Shown: piece by piece, positions 17,067 through 26,782 of the stretch
How the letters are laid out: the number at the start of each line of letters is the position of its first letter
How positions within the stretch are numbered: position 1 is the stretch's first letter
Assembly (NCBI RefSeq): GCF_001424045.1
Contig: NZ_LMQB01000024.1
Span: 62,001 to 126,000 of the forward strand
Source of the DNA: Rhizobium sp. Leaf371
GTDB lineage: Bacteria; Pseudomonadota; Alphaproteobacteria; Rhizobiales; Rhizobiaceae
DNA length: 64,000 nt
Direction: 5' to 3'
The notes under the pieces: model-generated
What the model was told of the DNA's origin: nothing
Seen by the model: only the letters and a program-made list of their open reading frames with translations
The model's database searches: none
Position numbers and translations under genes: made by a program

Positions 17067-18918
17067 CGAACAGCGAGGCGAGCTGCTCGGTCATCGCGCC
17101 GGCCAGTTCGTCGGCATCCACGATGGTCACGGCGCGGCGATAGTAGCGCGTCACGTCGTGGCCGATGCCGATCGCCAGCAGTTCGACCGGCGAACGCGTC
17201 TCGATCTGCTCGATCACGGCCCGCAGGTGCCGCTCCAGATAATTGCCCGGATTGACCGACAGCGTCGAATCATCGACCGGCGCGCCGTCCGAAATCATCA
17301 TCAGGATACGCCGCTGCTCGGGCCGCGCCAGAAGGCGGTTATGCGCCCAGATCAGCGCTTCCCCGTCGATATTCTCCTTCAGGAGACCTTCGCGCATCAT
17401 CAGGCCGAGATTGCGCCGCGCCCGGCGCCAGGGCGCGTCGGCCGATTTGTAAATGATATGGCGCAGGTCGTTGAGACGGCCCGGCGACTGCGGCTTGCCG
17501 CTGGCGAGCCACTTTTCGCGCGCCAGACCGCCCTTCCAGGCCTTCGTCGTGAAGCCGAGAATCTCGACCTTCACGCCGCACCGCTCCAGCGTGCGCGCCA
17601 GAATGTCGGCGCAAGTCGCGGCCACCGTGATCGGCCGGCCGCGCATGGAGCCGGAATTGTCGATCAGCAGCGTCACCACCGTGTCGCGGAAGTTGGTGTC
17701 CTTCTCCCGCTTGAAGGATAGCGGCTGCATCGGGTCGATGATGAGGCGCGTCAGACGCGCCGGGTCGAGGTAACCCTCTTCGAGGTCGAACTCCCAGGAG
17801 CGGTTCTGCTGCGCCATCAGGCGACGCTGCAGCCGGTTGGCCAGCCGGCCGACGGCGCCCTGCAGGTGCGAGAGCTGCTTGTCGAGGAAGGCGCGCAGCC
17901 GGTCGAGCTCCGCCTCGTCGCAGAGTTCCTCCGACGTGATGGTCTCGTCGAACGCCTCGGTGAAGACGGCATAGTCCACCTTCTCGTTGAAGTCGTCGAA
18001 CGGGCTGTTTGGCCGCTTGACCTCGCCGGGCGTCTCGCTGTCCTCGTCGCCGTCATCCGACATTTCCTCGTCGGAAATCTCGGCGCCGTCCATCTCGCCG
18101 TCGTCCATCTGCTCTTCGGCAGACTCGTTTTCCTCCGACGGCGCGGCATCGGAGCCGGCATCCTCTTCGGAGGTCGATTCGTCCTGTTCCTGGCTGCGCG
18201 GCTGGTCCTCGTCCGTCTGCGTTTCCTGGTCGTCCGGCTCGGCGTCCTCGTCGGTATATTTCTCGGCCACGTCCATGGAGGCGAGCATGTTGCGCACGAC
18301 GCGGGCAAAGGCCTGCTGGTCGTTGACGGCGCCCGAGAGGTTTTCCATCTCCCGGCCGGCCTTCTCCTCGATGAAGGCGCGCCACAGATCGAGCACCTTG
18401 CCGGCCGATTCCGGAGGTTTGCGCCCGGTCAGCCGCTCGCGCACGATCAGCGCCACGGCCTCCTCGATCGGCGCATCGGCCTGCCGCTCGATGGCGCCGA
18501 AATTGGCGCGGGCATATTTCTCGTCCAGCATGGAGGTGATGTTCTCGGCCACGCCGTCCATGCGGATCGCGCCGATCGCCTCGCAGCGCGCCTGCTCCAC
18601 GGCATCGAAGATGACGCGGGCATCCGCCCCCTGCGGCGACATGGTCGCGTGGATGCGATTGTCATGGCACGCCTTGCGCAGCGCCATGCTGTCGCCGATG
18701 CCGCGCGTCACCGACAGTTCCTGCCGCGTCGGGCGGCGGGAAATGTCCGGCAGGCGCATGCGGTCGCCGGTGAGGCCGGGCCGCTCGTTGGCAAACACGA
18801 CCTCGATCTCCGAATCGCCGGCGATCGAGCGGATGCAGCCGGTCAGCGCGCGGCGGAACGGTTCGACATCCACCTGGACGCCGGGTTTCGGTCTCGTATT
18901 GTCGCCGCGCCCTGCCAT
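17020..18918 (-). CDS. cobT: Aerobic cobaltochelatase subunit CobT
   Basis: CobT and CobS form the ATPase chaperone complex that works with CobN to insert cobalt into hydrogenobyrinate diamide in aerobic cobalamin synthesis. The 632 residues contain a long acidic stretch (about 222-300, runs of Asp/Glu) and a C-terminal von Willebrand A domain with the MIDAS motif DNSGSM. A late [14 protein letters not shown] segment follows. Length and order fit the family. It starts 4 bp after the end of cobS. cobN is not in this window. Confidence 0.94.
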   Translation of the reverse strand: MAGRGDNTRPKPGVQVDVEPFRRALTGCIRSIAGDSEIEVVFANERPGLTGDRMRLPDISRRPTRQELSVTRGIGDSMALRKACHDNRIHATMSPQGADARVIFDAVEQARCEAIGAIRMDGVAENITSMLDEKYARANFGAIERQADAPIEEAVALIVRERLTGRKPPESAGKVLDLWRAFIEEKAGREMENLSGAVNDQQAFARVVRNMLASMDVAEKYTDEDAEPDDQETQTDEDQPRSQEQDESTSEEDAGSDAAPSEENESAEEQMDDGEMDGAEISDEEMSDDGDEDSETPGEVKRPNSPFDDFNEKVDYAVFTEAFDETITSEELCDEAELDRLRAFLDKQLSHLQGAVGRLANRLQRRLMAQQNRSWEFDLEEGYLDPARLTRLIIDPMQPLSFKREKDTNFRDTVVTLLIDNSGSMRGRPITVAATCADILARTLERCGVKVEILGFTTKAWKGGLAREKWLASGKPQSPGRLNDLRHIIYKSADAPWRRARRNLGLMMREGLLKENIDGEALIWAHNRLLARPEQRRILMMISDGAPVDDSTLSVNPGNYLERHLRAVIEQIETRSPVELLAIGIGHDVTRYYRRAVTIVDADELAGAMTEQLASLFDDENGRGRRAARRAG

Positions 18919-18922
18919 GCGA

Positions 18923-19918
18923 TCAGGCCGTCGCTTCGAGGACGATGTTGGCGGCGCTTTCCTTCAGCTCGACGCCGAAGGCGCGCTGGTAATGCTCGGC
19001 CACCAGCGCCCGCTCCAGCTCGTCGCACTTGTTGAGGAAGGTCACGCGGAAGGCAAAGGCGATATCGCCGAAGATATGCGCGTTCTCGGCCCAGGTGATC
19101 ACGGTGCGCGGGCTCATGACGGTCGACAGGTCGCCGTTGATGAAGGCGGCGCGGGTGAGATCGGCGACGCGCACCATCTTCGACACCGTGTCGCGGCCGC
19201 GCTTCGCGGTGAAGCCCTTGACCTTGGCCGCGACGATATCGACCTCGTTGTCGTGCGGCAGATAGTTGAGCGTGGTGACGATCGACCAACGGTCCATCTG
19301 CGCCTGGTTGATCTGCTGCGTGCCGTGATAGAGGCCGGTCGTGTCGCCGAGGCCGACCGTGTTCGCGGTCGCAAACAGGCGGAAGGCGGGGTGCGGCCTG
19401 ATGACGCGGCTCTGGTCGAGAAGGGTCAGGCGGCCGGAGGATTCGAGCACGCGCTGGATGACGAACATCACGTCCGGACGGCCGGCGTCATATTCGTCGA
19501 ACACCAGCGCGACATTGTGCTGGTAGGCCCAGGGCAGGATGCCGTCCTTGAATTCGGTGATCTGCATGCCGTCCTTGACGACGATCGCGTCCTTGCCGAC
19601 GAGATCGATACGGCTGACATGGCTGTCGAGGTTGACGCGCACGCAGGGCCAGTTCAGCCGCGCGGCCACCTGTTCGATATGGGTGGACTTGCCCGTGCCG
19701 TGATAGCCCGACACCATGACGCGGCGGTTGTGCGCAAAGCCTGCAAGGATCGCAAGCGTGGTTTCGCGGTCGAAGAGATAGTCGGGATCGCTGTCCGGCA
19801 CGTAGGCATCGGCCTTGGAATAGGCCGGCACGCGCAGGTCGCTGTCGATGCCGAAGACCTCGCGGACGGATACGGTCGTATCGGGAAGATTGGAAATATC
19901 GAGGTCTACCTTGCTCAT
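18923..19918 (-). CDS. cobS: Aerobic cobaltochelatase subunit CobS
   Basis: CobS is an AAA+ ATPase of 331 residues. Walker A is [13 protein letters not shown], Walker B is [12 protein letters not shown], and [23 protein letters not shown] is the sensor region (shown in part here). The start [18 protein letters not shown] equals the usual family N-terminus. GGAGAC lies 7 nt before it; in-frame ATGs at 19921 and 19933 are possible but less likely. It is followed by cobT after 4 bp, forming a cobST operon. Confidence 0.94.
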   Translation of the reverse strand: MSKVDLDISNLPDTTVSVREVFGIDSDLRVPAYSKADAYVPDSDPDYLFDRETTLAILAGFAHNRRVMVSGYHGTGKSTHIEQVAARLNWPCVRVNLDSHVSRIDLVGKDAIVVKDGMQITEFKDGILPWAYQHNVALVFDEYDAGRPDVMFVIQRVLESSGRLTLLDQSRVIRPHPAFRLFATANTVGLGDTTGLYHGTQQINQAQMDRWSIVTTLNYLPHDNEVDIVAAKVKGFTAKRGRDTVSKMVRVADLTRAAFINGDLSTVMSPRTVITWAENAHIFGDIAFAFRVTFLNKCDELERALVAEHYQRAFGVELKESAANIVLEATA

Positions 19919-19998
19919 CATGTCTCCGCTCATTAAGTCACCGGGGGCCGCGCTTCGCGCCAGGCCTCATATCGCATTGCAGTGTGACGGGGTTCTTC

Positions 19999-20628
19999 CT
20001 AGCAGAAGCCTGCCTGTTTTAACAATTGGTAGGCCTGAACGACCTCGCGAAAACGGTCTTCCGATCCCCGGTCTCCGCCATTGGCGTCGGGATGGTGTTT
20101 TTTCACGAGATCCTTATAGGCGGTCTTGATGTCCGTGGACGTCGCCGTCGCCGTCAGGCCGAGCGTGTCGAACGCCTTGGTTTCCAGCGTCTTCAGCTTG
20201 CGCTGGCGCGGCTCGGGCTGCGGCCGGCGGGCCCGCGCCTCGTGCAGGAAGCCGAACGGGTCGCTCATCCGCGCCTTGGCGCCCGCCGAGCCCGACCGCG
20301 TCTGTCCCTGCTCCGGCGCGTTTTTCGCACTGCGGTTGACGCCGAGCGTCCAGGTCGGCCGGTGCCCCGTCAGCGCTTCCTTCTGGTAGCGCGCGATCTC
20401 GTTGTCCGAGAGGCCGGAAAAGTAGTTGTAGCCCTTGTTGTATTCCTTCACGTGCTCGAAGCAGAACATGAAATACTGGTTCTCGGCATTGCGGCCGACC
20501 GGGGCGCGATGCCCGCCATTCTCCTCGCAGCCGTCCCACTGGCACGTCGGCGCCACGGGCTCCGGTTTCCGGGTGGTCCCGCGTCGCTTCGTCCGGATGG
20601 TATCGAAGTATTTTGAGTCGAGTTTCAT
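19999..20628 (-). CDS. J-domain protein, DnaJ-like with C-terminal J domain
   Basis: This 209-residue protein has a J domain at its C-terminus (about 150-205) with the invariant HPD in LVKKHHPDANGGDRGSEDRF, so it should stimulate an Hsp70 (DnaK-type) ATPase. The N-terminal part has a possible metal-binding CQWDGCEENGGHRAP motif and a conserved YFMFCFEHVKEYNKGYNYF segment. I recognise the protein as one found next to cobS in other Rhizobiales. Its client is unknown. A second ATG lies 9 bp upstream (20637). Confidence 0.87.
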   Translation of the reverse strand: MKLDSKYFDTIRTKRRGTTRKPEPVAPTCQWDGCEENGGHRAPVGRNAENQYFMFCFEHVKEYNKGYNYFSGLSDNEIARYQKEALTGHRPTWTLGVNRSAKNAPEQGQTRSGSAGAKARMSDPFGFLHEARARRPQPEPRQRKLKTLETKAFDTLGLTATATSTDIKTAYKDLVKKHHPDANGGDRGSEDRFREVVQAYQLLKQAGFC

Positions 20629-20714
20629 GGCACACATTATGGTGTGATGGAGGGGCCACAACAAGAATTGACAAATGCGAATGTTGCAGGCTTTTTGAGG
20701 GTGATTTGCCGGTC

Positions 20715-20755
20715 GGGCAAGGTGTCGCGCACGGTGTTGGGCAAGGTGTCGCGCA
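20715..20755 (+). repeat. 17-bp direct repeat
   Basis: GGGCAAGGTGTCGCGCA occurs at 20715-20731 and again at 20739-20755, 24 bp apart. It lies in the spacer between the J-domain gene and bolA. Confidence 0.9.
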
Positions 20756-20836
20756 AGCGAATGCGGGACAGCGTTCGGCGCAGAGCCGGACCGCCGGACG
20801 CAGCGCCCATCGCAAGCCGGAAAAACAGGGCGAACC

Positions 20837-21118
20837 ATGTCGTTAGAGCAGCGCATCACATCCAGGCTCACCGAGGCGTTTGCGCCCTCGCGGCTTGCCG
20901 TCATCAACGAAAGCCACCTGCATGCGGGCCATCACGCCGATTTCAACGGCACCGGCGAGACCCATATGCGCGTGCGCATCGTGGCGGACGCCTTTGTCGG
21001 CATGTCGCGCATCGCCCGCCACCGCGCCATCAACGACCTCCTGAAGCCGGAACTCGATGCCGGCCTGCACGCGCTCGCGGTCGAGCCCGCGGCGCCCGGC
21101 GAGGAGACGCGCTGGTAG
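20837..21118 (+). CDS. BolA-family protein
   Basis: This 93-residue BolA fold protein contains the helix-turn motif INESHLHAGH and FVGMSRIARHRAINDLL. The conserved His residues are positioned as in BolA proteins that bind a [2Fe-2S] cluster together with monothiol glutaredoxins. The probable role is in iron-sulfur handling or the stress response. It is divergent from the J-domain gene and converges on the CBS-domain gene downstream. Confidence 0.9.
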   Translation: MSLEQRITSRLTEAFAPSRLAVINESHLHAGHHADFNGTGETHMRVRIVADAFVGMSRIARHRAINDLLKPELDAGLHALAVEPAAPGEETRW

Positions 21119-21138
21119 CACGGGCCTGACGCCAAGCC

Positions 21139-22443
21139 TCACGCCTTTGGCGTATCCTCGGCGGGGCGGATGCGCAGCTTGGTGATCCGGTTCTTGACGC
21201 GCTTCATCACGATGAAGCGCTTGCCGTAGAAGGTGAAGGCCTGCCGCTCGTCCGGGATCGTGCGGGACTCGTGGATGACGAGACCGGCGATGGTCGTCGC
21301 CTCGCCATCAGGCAGCGACCAGTCGAGCGCGCGGTTGAGATCGCGGATCGGCACGCCGCCATCCACCACGATCGAGCCGTCCGCCTGCTGGTGGACGCCG
21401 CGGATGTCGAGATCGTGCTCATCGGCGATATCCCCGACGATCTCCTCCAGAATGTCCTCCAGCGTCACCAGCCCGCGCACCTCGCCATATTCGTCGACGA
21501 CGATGGCGAAATGGCTCTTGCGCCGCAGGAAGGCGCTGAGCTGGCTGGCAAGATCCGTCGCATCGGGCACGTACCACGGTTTCTGCGCGATTTTGACGAT
21601 ATCGACCGTCTCGGGCCGGACATCGGGCTCGGCCAGCGCCCGCAGCAGGTCCTTGGCGTGGAGAACGCCGATGATGTTGTCGGCCGATCCGCGCCAGACC
21701 GGCATGCGCGTGAAGGGGCTTTCCAGCACGGCCTTGACGTTGACCTCCGGCGGGTCGTCGGCGTTCAGCGCCCGCATCGCCATGCGGTGCACCATGATGT
21801 CGGAAACCTCGAGCTCGTCCAGATCGAGCACGCCGCTGACGCGGTCGCGGTCGGCCTTGACGACGGCGCCCTCCCGGTGAAGAAAATCCACGGCCCCGCG
21901 CAGTTCCTCATGCGCCGTCAGCATCGGCGCCTCGCGCGACAGCTTGAAGCCGAAGGCCTGCATGATCGCCCGCACGGTTGCATTCACGAGGCTCGACAGC
22001 GGCCCGACGATGGCGACGACCACCCGAACCGGCCGTGCGACGGCAACGGCGAAGCGCTCCGGCGCGGCATTGGCCCAGCTGCGCGGCAGCACCTCGGCAA
22101 ACACCACGAGCAGGATGGTCATGGCGAGCGTCGCATAGGCGACGCCGGGCGCGCCGAAGAGCGAGAGAAACAGGCCGGTGGCGACCGCGGTTGCGAGAAC
22201 GCGCACGAGGTTGCTGGCAAACAACAGCGCCCCGATGGCCCGGTCGCGCCGCTCGATCAGCCGATCGACCACGCCGGCGCGCGCTTCGCCCTGGACATCC
22301 AGCGTATGCAGGCGCGTGCGCGACACCGCGGTCAGCGCCGTTTCCGAGCCGGACAGAAAGGCCGCCAGCACGATCATCAGCAGGATCGCCAGAACGGCCG
22401 GACCGTGCGCGACCAGAAGAGCGGTCAGCGCCTCCATCGTCAT
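21139..22443 (-). CDS. CNNM/HlyC-CorC family membrane protein with CBS domains
   Basis: This 434-residue protein has an N-terminal DUF21/CNNM region with about four helices (the first at 11-29, [19 protein letters not shown]). Paired CBS domains follow (about 205-330, with [19 protein letters not shown] and [19 protein letters not shown]). A C-terminal CorC/HlyC transporter-associated domain includes [21 protein letters not shown]. Relatives are implicated in Mg2+/Co2+ homeostasis. The 5' end overlaps the aroB stop by 4 bp, so it is the third gene of an aroK-aroB operon. Confidence 0.88.
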   Translation of the reverse strand: MTMEALTALLVAHGPAVLAILLMIVLAAFLSGSETALTAVSRTRLHTLDVQGEARAGVVDRLIERRDRAIGALLFASNLVRVLATAVATGLFLSLFGAPGVAYATLAMTILLVVFAEVLPRSWANAAPERFAVAVARPVRVVVAIVGPLSSLVNATVRAIMQAFGFKLSREAPMLTAHEELRGAVDFLHREGAVVKADRDRVSGVLDLDELEVSDIMVHRMAMRALNADDPPEVNVKAVLESPFTRMPVWRGSADNIIGVLHAKDLLRALAEPDVRPETVDIVKIAQKPWYVPDATDLASQLSAFLRRKSHFAIVVDEYGEVRGLVTLEDILEEIVGDIADEHDLDIRGVHQQADGSIVVDGGVPIRDLNRALDWSLPDGEATTIAGLVIHESRTIPDERQAFTFYGKRFIVMKRVKNRITKLRIRPAEDTPKA

Positions 22444-23573
22444 GCCGCGCGGTCGGGGTGGTTTTCGGCAAGGAACGACAGGACGGCCGAGGCGGGCACG
22501 TCGTCGGCGACGAAGGCCTCGCCGAGCCCGCGTGTCAGGATGAAGGTCAGCTTGCCGCCCTTCACCTTCTTGTCCTGGGCGATGGCCTCCATCAGCACCT
22601 CCGCCGGCGGCAGCTGGCCGGGGATCTCGCGCATTTGCGTCGGCAGGCCGACGGTGCGCAGATGCGCCTCCACCCGGGCTGCGACATCGGGGCTTGCAAG
22701 GTTCATGCGGGCCGAGAAGGCATGCGCCAGCACCATGCCGATCGCCACCCCCTCGCCATGCACCAGCCGGGTGCCGTCATAGGCGGTGGCGGCTTCGAGC
22801 GCATGGCCGAACGTGTGGCCGAGATTGAGAAGTGCACGACGGCCGTTCTCGCGCTCGTCGGCCACCACCACATCCGCCTTTGCCTGGCAGCTGAGGGCGA
22901 TCGCCTCGATCCGGGCATCGCCGCCGGCAAAGACCGCCTGCCAGTTGGCCTCCAGCCAGGCGAAGAAATCCGGCTTGTCGATCAGCCCGTATTTCGCCAC
23001 CTCGGCATAGCCGGCCCGGAACTCGCGCTTCGACAGGGTGTCGAGCACGTCGGTATCGGCAAGCACGAGATCCGGCTGGTGGAAGACGCCGATGAGGTTC
23101 TTGCCGTGCGGCGAATTGATGCCGGTCTTGCCGCCGACGGAACTGTCCACCTGGGCAAGCAGCGAGGTCGGGATCTGGATGAAGCGCGAGCCGCGCCGCG
23201 CAATGCCGGCGGCAAAGCCCGTGAGATCGCCGATGACGCCGCCGCCGAGCGCGATGACCGCATCGTTGCGCTCGATACGGGCGCCGAGAATGGTCTCGCA
23301 GACGGGCATGAGATGCTCGAAGCTCTTGGTCTTCTCGCCGGCCGGCAGAATGGCGGATACCGCCTCGATCCCCGCCGCCGCCAGACCGTCCATCAGCGGC
23401 TGCAGATAGAGCGGCGCGACGTTCTCGTCCGTCACCACGGCCATCCGCCGGCCGGTGAGCCGGGCTGCGATATTGGCTGCGGCCGAGCCGATCAGGCCGG
23501 GCCCGATGAGGATGTCGTAGGCCCGATCGCCGAGCGGAACATGGATCTTGCGCACGGTCGGGGTTTCGCTCAT
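22440..23573 (-). CDS. aroB: 3-dehydroquinate synthase
   Basis: AroB cyclises DAHP to 3-dehydroquinate, step two of the shikimate pathway, using NAD and a divalent metal. The 377 residues include the NAD-binding [30 protein letters not shown], and the metal-binding Glu and His positions in [13 protein letters not shown] and [10 protein letters not shown]. The start at [21 protein letters not shown] is preferred over 23648, which would read into the aroK end. It follows aroK by 49 bp and overlaps the next gene by 4 bp. Confidence 0.94.
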   Translation of the reverse strand: MSETPTVRKIHVPLGDRAYDILIGPGLIGSAAANIAARLTGRRMAVVTDENVAPLYLQPLMDGLAAAGIEAVSAILPAGEKTKSFEHLMPVCETILGARIERNDAVIALGGGVIGDLTGFAAGIARRGSRFIQIPTSLLAQVDSSVGGKTGINSPHGKNLIGVFHQPDLVLADTDVLDTLSKREFRAGYAEVAKYGLIDKPDFFAWLEANWQAVFAGGDARIEAIALSCQAKADVVVADERENGRRALLNLGHTFGHALEAATAYDGTRLVHGEGVAIGMVLAHAFSARMNLASPDVAARVEAHLRTVGLPTQMREIPGQLPPAEVLMEAIAQDKKVKGGKLTFILTRGLGEAFVADDVPASAVLSFLAENHPDRAA

Positions 23574-23622
23574 CGCTCGGCTCACTCTCGCTTCTGTCTG
23601 TCGGTTCTCGGCCCAGGAAGGC

Positions 23623-24204
23623 CTATTTCTTCGGAGGAAGCCCGGCAATGGCCTCCAGGACCTCTTCGACGATCCGTTCCTTCTTCACGTCGCGCGAGAG
23701 CACGCTGGCATCGGCCTCGGCATAGATCGGATAGCGGTCGATCATCAGCTTTTGGAGCGTGCCTCTCGGGTCGTCGGTTTTCAGCAGCGGCCGCGAATCG
23801 CGCTTGTTGACCCGCTCCCACAACACGTCGAGGTCGGCATTCAGCCATACGGAAACGCCGCTTTTCTGGATGTGCCGGCGCGTCTGCGGATTGATATAGG
23901 CGCCGCCGCCGGTGGAGACGATGCGGGCACCCGACTGCAGCAGCCGCTTGATCACCCGCGTTTCCAGCGCCCGGAACTCCGCTTCGCCATAGGCTGCGAA
24001 CAGTTCGGCGATCGTCATGCGCGATACGCGCTCGATTTCGTGGTCGGAATCGACGAAGGGCAGCGACAGCGCCTGCGCGGTCAGCCGCCCGATGGCGGAC
24101 TTGCCCGCCCCCATCAGCCCCACGAAGACGAGGTTGCGCCGGCCGAGCGCGGCTCTCGCCCGCTTGACCAGCGCTTCCGAAACCGGCTCGACCACGTCGC
24201 TCAT
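23623..24204 (-). CDS. aroK: Shikimate kinase
   Basis: AroK phosphorylates shikimate to shikimate-3-phosphate. It is a P-loop kinase of 193 residues with Walker [12 protein letters not shown], the shikimate-binding [13 protein letters not shown] and GGGAY motifs, and the lid region DSRPLL. The start at [12 protein letters not shown] is chosen because a CTTGAC-N17-CGATAG promoter at 24234-24262 would start transcription downstream of the longer in-frame ATG at 24261. It heads an aroK-aroB-CNNM operon. Confidence 0.92.
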   Translation of the reverse strand: MSDVVEPVSEALVKRARAALGRRNLVFVGLMGAGKSAIGRLTAQALSLPFVDSDHEIERVSRMTIAELFAAYGEAEFRALETRVIKRLLQSGARIVSTGGGAYINPQTRRHIQKSGVSVWLNADLDVLWERVNKRDSRPLLKTDDPRGTLQKLMIDRYPIYAEADASVLSRDVKKERIVEEVLEAIAGLPPKK

Positions 24205-24233
24205 CACCGCAAGACTTTCCCCATTTCCCTGTT

Positions 24234-24262
24234 CTATCGACAAAACCGGGGGAAGCGTCAAG
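24234..24262 (-). promoter_or_regulatory. Candidate aroK promoter
   Basis: On the minus strand, CTTGAC (24262-24257), 17 bp, then CGATAG (24239-24234). The -35 is exact and the -10 matches 4 of 6. It fits an aroK start at 24204. Confidence 0.55.
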
Positions 24263-24378
24263 TCGCGGCCGGGTGCGCAACGGCTTTCCTATCCTGGCCC
24301 GACCGTTCATCGCAAACGAGGCCCGGCTTGCGATCACGCGGAGGCGGCGCCATATAGAGCGACGCCTCGGAGACGTTC

Positions 24379-24570
24379 ATGCCCACCCTCGTCCGGTTTC
24401 TCATCATCTGCCTGATCATCGCGGGCGCCGTCTACGCAACCATGCTGGCCCTCGTCACCTTCGTCGACCCGGCCGAGCGCGACGTGACGATCCGCATCCC
24501 GCCCGAAAGGCTGGACACCGAGCGTCTGAACACCGAACGCCTGGATACCGAACGTCTGGCCCCGCGCTGA
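24379..24570 (+). CDS. Small single-span membrane protein with ERLDT repeats
   Basis: This 63-residue protein has one strong N-terminal membrane helix (about 4-28, [23 protein letters not shown]). A short [14 protein letters not shown] segment follows, then a tail of near-identical pentapeptides ([15 protein letters not shown]) encoded by 15-bp repeats. Its TGA overlaps the xerD ATG by one base, so it probably feeds ribosomes into xerD. I have a recollection of similar small proteins before xerD in other Rhizobiales, which supports it being real. Its function is unknown. Confidence 0.72.
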   Translation: MPTLVRFLIICLIIAGAVYATMLALVTFVDPAERDVTIRIPPERLDTERLNTERLDTERLAPR

Positions 24571-25541
24571 TGGACCTGTCCGCCGCCCATCTCGAATCCT
24601 TTCTGGAAATGATGAGCGTCGAGCGTGGCGCGGCCGAGAACACGCTCACCTCCTACCAGCGCGATCTCGAGGACATCCTGTCGTTCCTCAAAGCCCGCGG
24701 CGTGACGGCGGCGGAGGCCGGTCCGGACGAATTCCGCGCCTATTTCGCCGATTTCGCCGCGCAGGGCTTCAAGGCCTCCTCGCAGGCCCGCCGGCTCTCG
24801 GCGCTGCGCCAGTTCTACAAGTTCCTTTATGCCGAGGGCATCCGCACCGACGACCCGACTGGCGTGCTGGACGCGCCGAAGAAGGGCCGGCCGTTGCCCA
24901 AGACCATGAGCGTGGACGATGTGACGCGGCTGATCGGCCAGGCCGAGGCGGAAGCGCTGGCCGAACCGCGGCTCGACCGCCTGCGCATGGCCGCGCTGAT
25001 CGAGCTTCTCTATGCGACCGGCATGCGCGTCAGCGAACTCGTCTCTCTGCCGGCTTCCGTGCTCGCCCGCGACGGCCGGTTCCTCATCGTGCGCGGCAAG
25101 GGCAACAAGGAGCGCATGGTGCCCCTGTCGCGCAGCGCCATTGCGGCCATGCAGCGCTACGGCACGGCCATGCAGGCGGAGACGGCAGCCAGAGGCGGCG
25201 AGGCGAAAGGGGGGGAGGCGAAAGGGGGGGAGGAAAGCCCGTGGCTGTTTCCCTCCAGCTCCGAATCCGGCTATCTGCCGCGGCAGGTCTTTGCGCGCGA
25301 CCTGAAAGGCCTTGCCGGCCGGGCCGGCGTCCGCGTCGCCTCGATTTCGCCGCATGTGCTGCGGCATGCTTTTGCCAGCCACCTTCTCGCCAATGGCGCC
25401 GACCTTCGCGCCGTGCAGGAACTGCTCGGCCATTCGGACATTTCGACCACGCAGATCTACACCCACGTGCTGGAGGAAAGGCTGCACGATCTTGTGCAAA
25501 ACCATCACCCTCTTGCCAAACAGGCCAAAAAACAGGATTAG
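24570..25541 (+). CDS. xerD: Site-specific tyrosine recombinase XerD
   Basis: XerD resolves chromosome dimers at dif with XerC. The 323 residues have the SAM-like core-binding domain (1-90) and a catalytic domain. The catalytic set is R153 in TGMRVSEL, the beta-hairpin Lys in GKGNKER, HVLRH for the His/Arg pair, GHSDIST for the second His, and nucleophile Y297 in TQIYTHV. Between the Lys and LFP is a low-complexity insert of GGEAK repeats encoded by two runs of seven G's (25206-25233). The start overlaps the preceding stop as TGATG. Confidence 0.93.
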   Translation: MDLSAAHLESFLEMMSVERGAAENTLTSYQRDLEDILSFLKARGVTAAEAGPDEFRAYFADFAAQGFKASSQARRLSALRQFYKFLYAEGIRTDDPTGVLDAPKKGRPLPKTMSVDDVTRLIGQAEAEALAEPRLDRLRMAALIELLYATGMRVSELVSLPASVLARDGRFLIVRGKGNKERMVPLSRSAIAAMQRYGTAMQAETAARGGEAKGGEAKGGEESPWLFPSSSESGYLPRQVFARDLKGLAGRAGVRVASISPHVLRHAFASHLLANGADLRAVQELLGHSDISTTQIYTHVLEERLHDLVQNHHPLAKQAKKQD

Positions 25542-25606
25542 GACGCTCGCCTCCCGTTCCGGAATGCCACGGGAGACCCGCGTCGAAACGATCGGAACCG
25601 CATCTC

Positions 25607-26560
25607 ATGCATCACTATCTCGATTTCGAAAAGCCGATCTCGGACCTCGAAGGCAAGATTCACGAGCTGAAGAAGATCGCCGGCGAGGACGAGAGCATCG
25701 ACACGAGCGACGAGGTCGAACGGCTTGAGGTCCGCGCCCGCGAGGCGACCGTTGAGATCTATTCCAAGCTGACGCCCTGGCAGAAGACGCAGGTCGCGCG
25801 CCATCCGCAGCGCCCGCACTTCCAGGAATATGCCGCCGGCCTCTTCACCGATTTCACGCCGCTGGCCGGCGACCGCAAGTTTGCCGAAGACGCCGCCATC
25901 CAGGCGGGCCTTGCCCGCTTCCGCGGCATGCCCGTGGCCGTCATCGGCCAGGAAAAGGGCAACGACACCAAATCCCGCATCAAGCACAATTTCGGCAGCG
26001 CCCGGCCGGAAGGCTATCGCAAGGCGATCCGCGTCATGGAAATGGCCGACCGCTTCGGCCTGCCGCTGATCACGCTGATCGACACCGCCGGCGCCTATCC
26101 CGGCATCGGCGCGGAAGAGCGCGGCCAGGCGGAAGCCATCGCGCGCTCCACCGAAATGTGCCTCAATCTCAAGGTGCCGATCATCTCCGTCGTGCTCGGC
26201 GAAGGCGGCTCCGGCGGCGCCATCGCGATTGCCACCGGCAACCGCGTCTACATGCTGGAACACGCGATCTACTCCGTCATCTCGCCGGAAGGCGCGGCCT
26301 CCATCCTCTGGCGCGACTCGACCCGCGCCAAGGAAGCCGCAACCAATATGAAGATCACGGCCGAGGACCTGAAAGCCTTCGGCATCATCGACGGCATCAT
26401 CGAGGAGCCGGTCGGCGGCGCGCACCGCGATGCCGATCTGGTCATCGACCGCACCGGCGGCATCATCGCCGACGCGCTGAAGGACCTGTCGAGCCGCAAG
26501 GGCGAGGATCTGCGCAAGGATCGCCGCGAGAAATATCTGAGCATCGGCCGCTCGCTCTAG
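25607..26560 (+). CDS. accA: Acetyl-CoA carboxylase carboxyltransferase subunit alpha
   Basis: AccA with AccD transfers the carboxyl group from biotin to acetyl-CoA, giving malonyl-CoA for fatty acid synthesis. The 317 residues match the usual length. Landmarks are [18 protein letters not shown] at the N-terminus, [23 protein letters not shown] and the oxyanion/CoA-binding [12 protein letters not shown]. The ATG at 25607 gives the canonical start; the upstream open frame runs through xerD and is not coding. It lies 65 bp after xerD. Confidence 0.95.
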   Translation: MHHYLDFEKPISDLEGKIHELKKIAGEDESIDTSDEVERLEVRAREATVEIYSKLTPWQKTQVARHPQRPHFQEYAAGLFTDFTPLAGDRKFAEDAAIQAGLARFRGMPVAVIGQEKGNDTKSRIKHNFGSARPEGYRKAIRVMEMADRFGLPLITLIDTAGAYPGIGAEERGQAEAIARSTEMCLNLKVPIISVVLGEGGSGGAIAIATGNRVYMLEHAIYSVISPEGAASILWRDSTRAKEAATNMKITAEDLKAFGIIDGIIEEPVGGAHRDADLVIDRTGGIIADALKDLSSRKGEDLRKDRREKYLSIGRSL

Positions 26561-26686
26561 GCTCGAACCGCCTGGGGCGAAAGCGGAGGCGGTGGAAACC
26601 CGCCACCTTTCGGCCAGGATTGTCGGGCCTTGATCGTCGGGTCTGTGGTCGCACAACGCTGCCGGCAACCGCCGTCACCGCTGCGG

Positions 26687-26701
26687 TTAACAATTTGTGA
26701 A
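26687..26701. promoter_or_regulatory. Possible CtrA box upstream of the L,D-transpeptidase gene
   Basis: TTAACAATTTGTGAA matches TTAA-N7-TTAA at 7 of 8 positions and lies 82 bp before the ATG at 26783. It is a candidate by motif only. Confidence 0.35.
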
Positions 26702-26782
26702 GCATAAAACCGTATTGATTCTGGCAGACTCCGCCGCTAGGGAAGAGTCGCGTCCGACTTTCATTCCGATGGGCTCCTGCCG

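Noticed and set aside
20026-20042. TTAACAATTGGTAGG as a CtrA box
   Set aside because: The second half matches only two of four bases and it lies inside the 3' end of the J-domain gene, not in a promoter.
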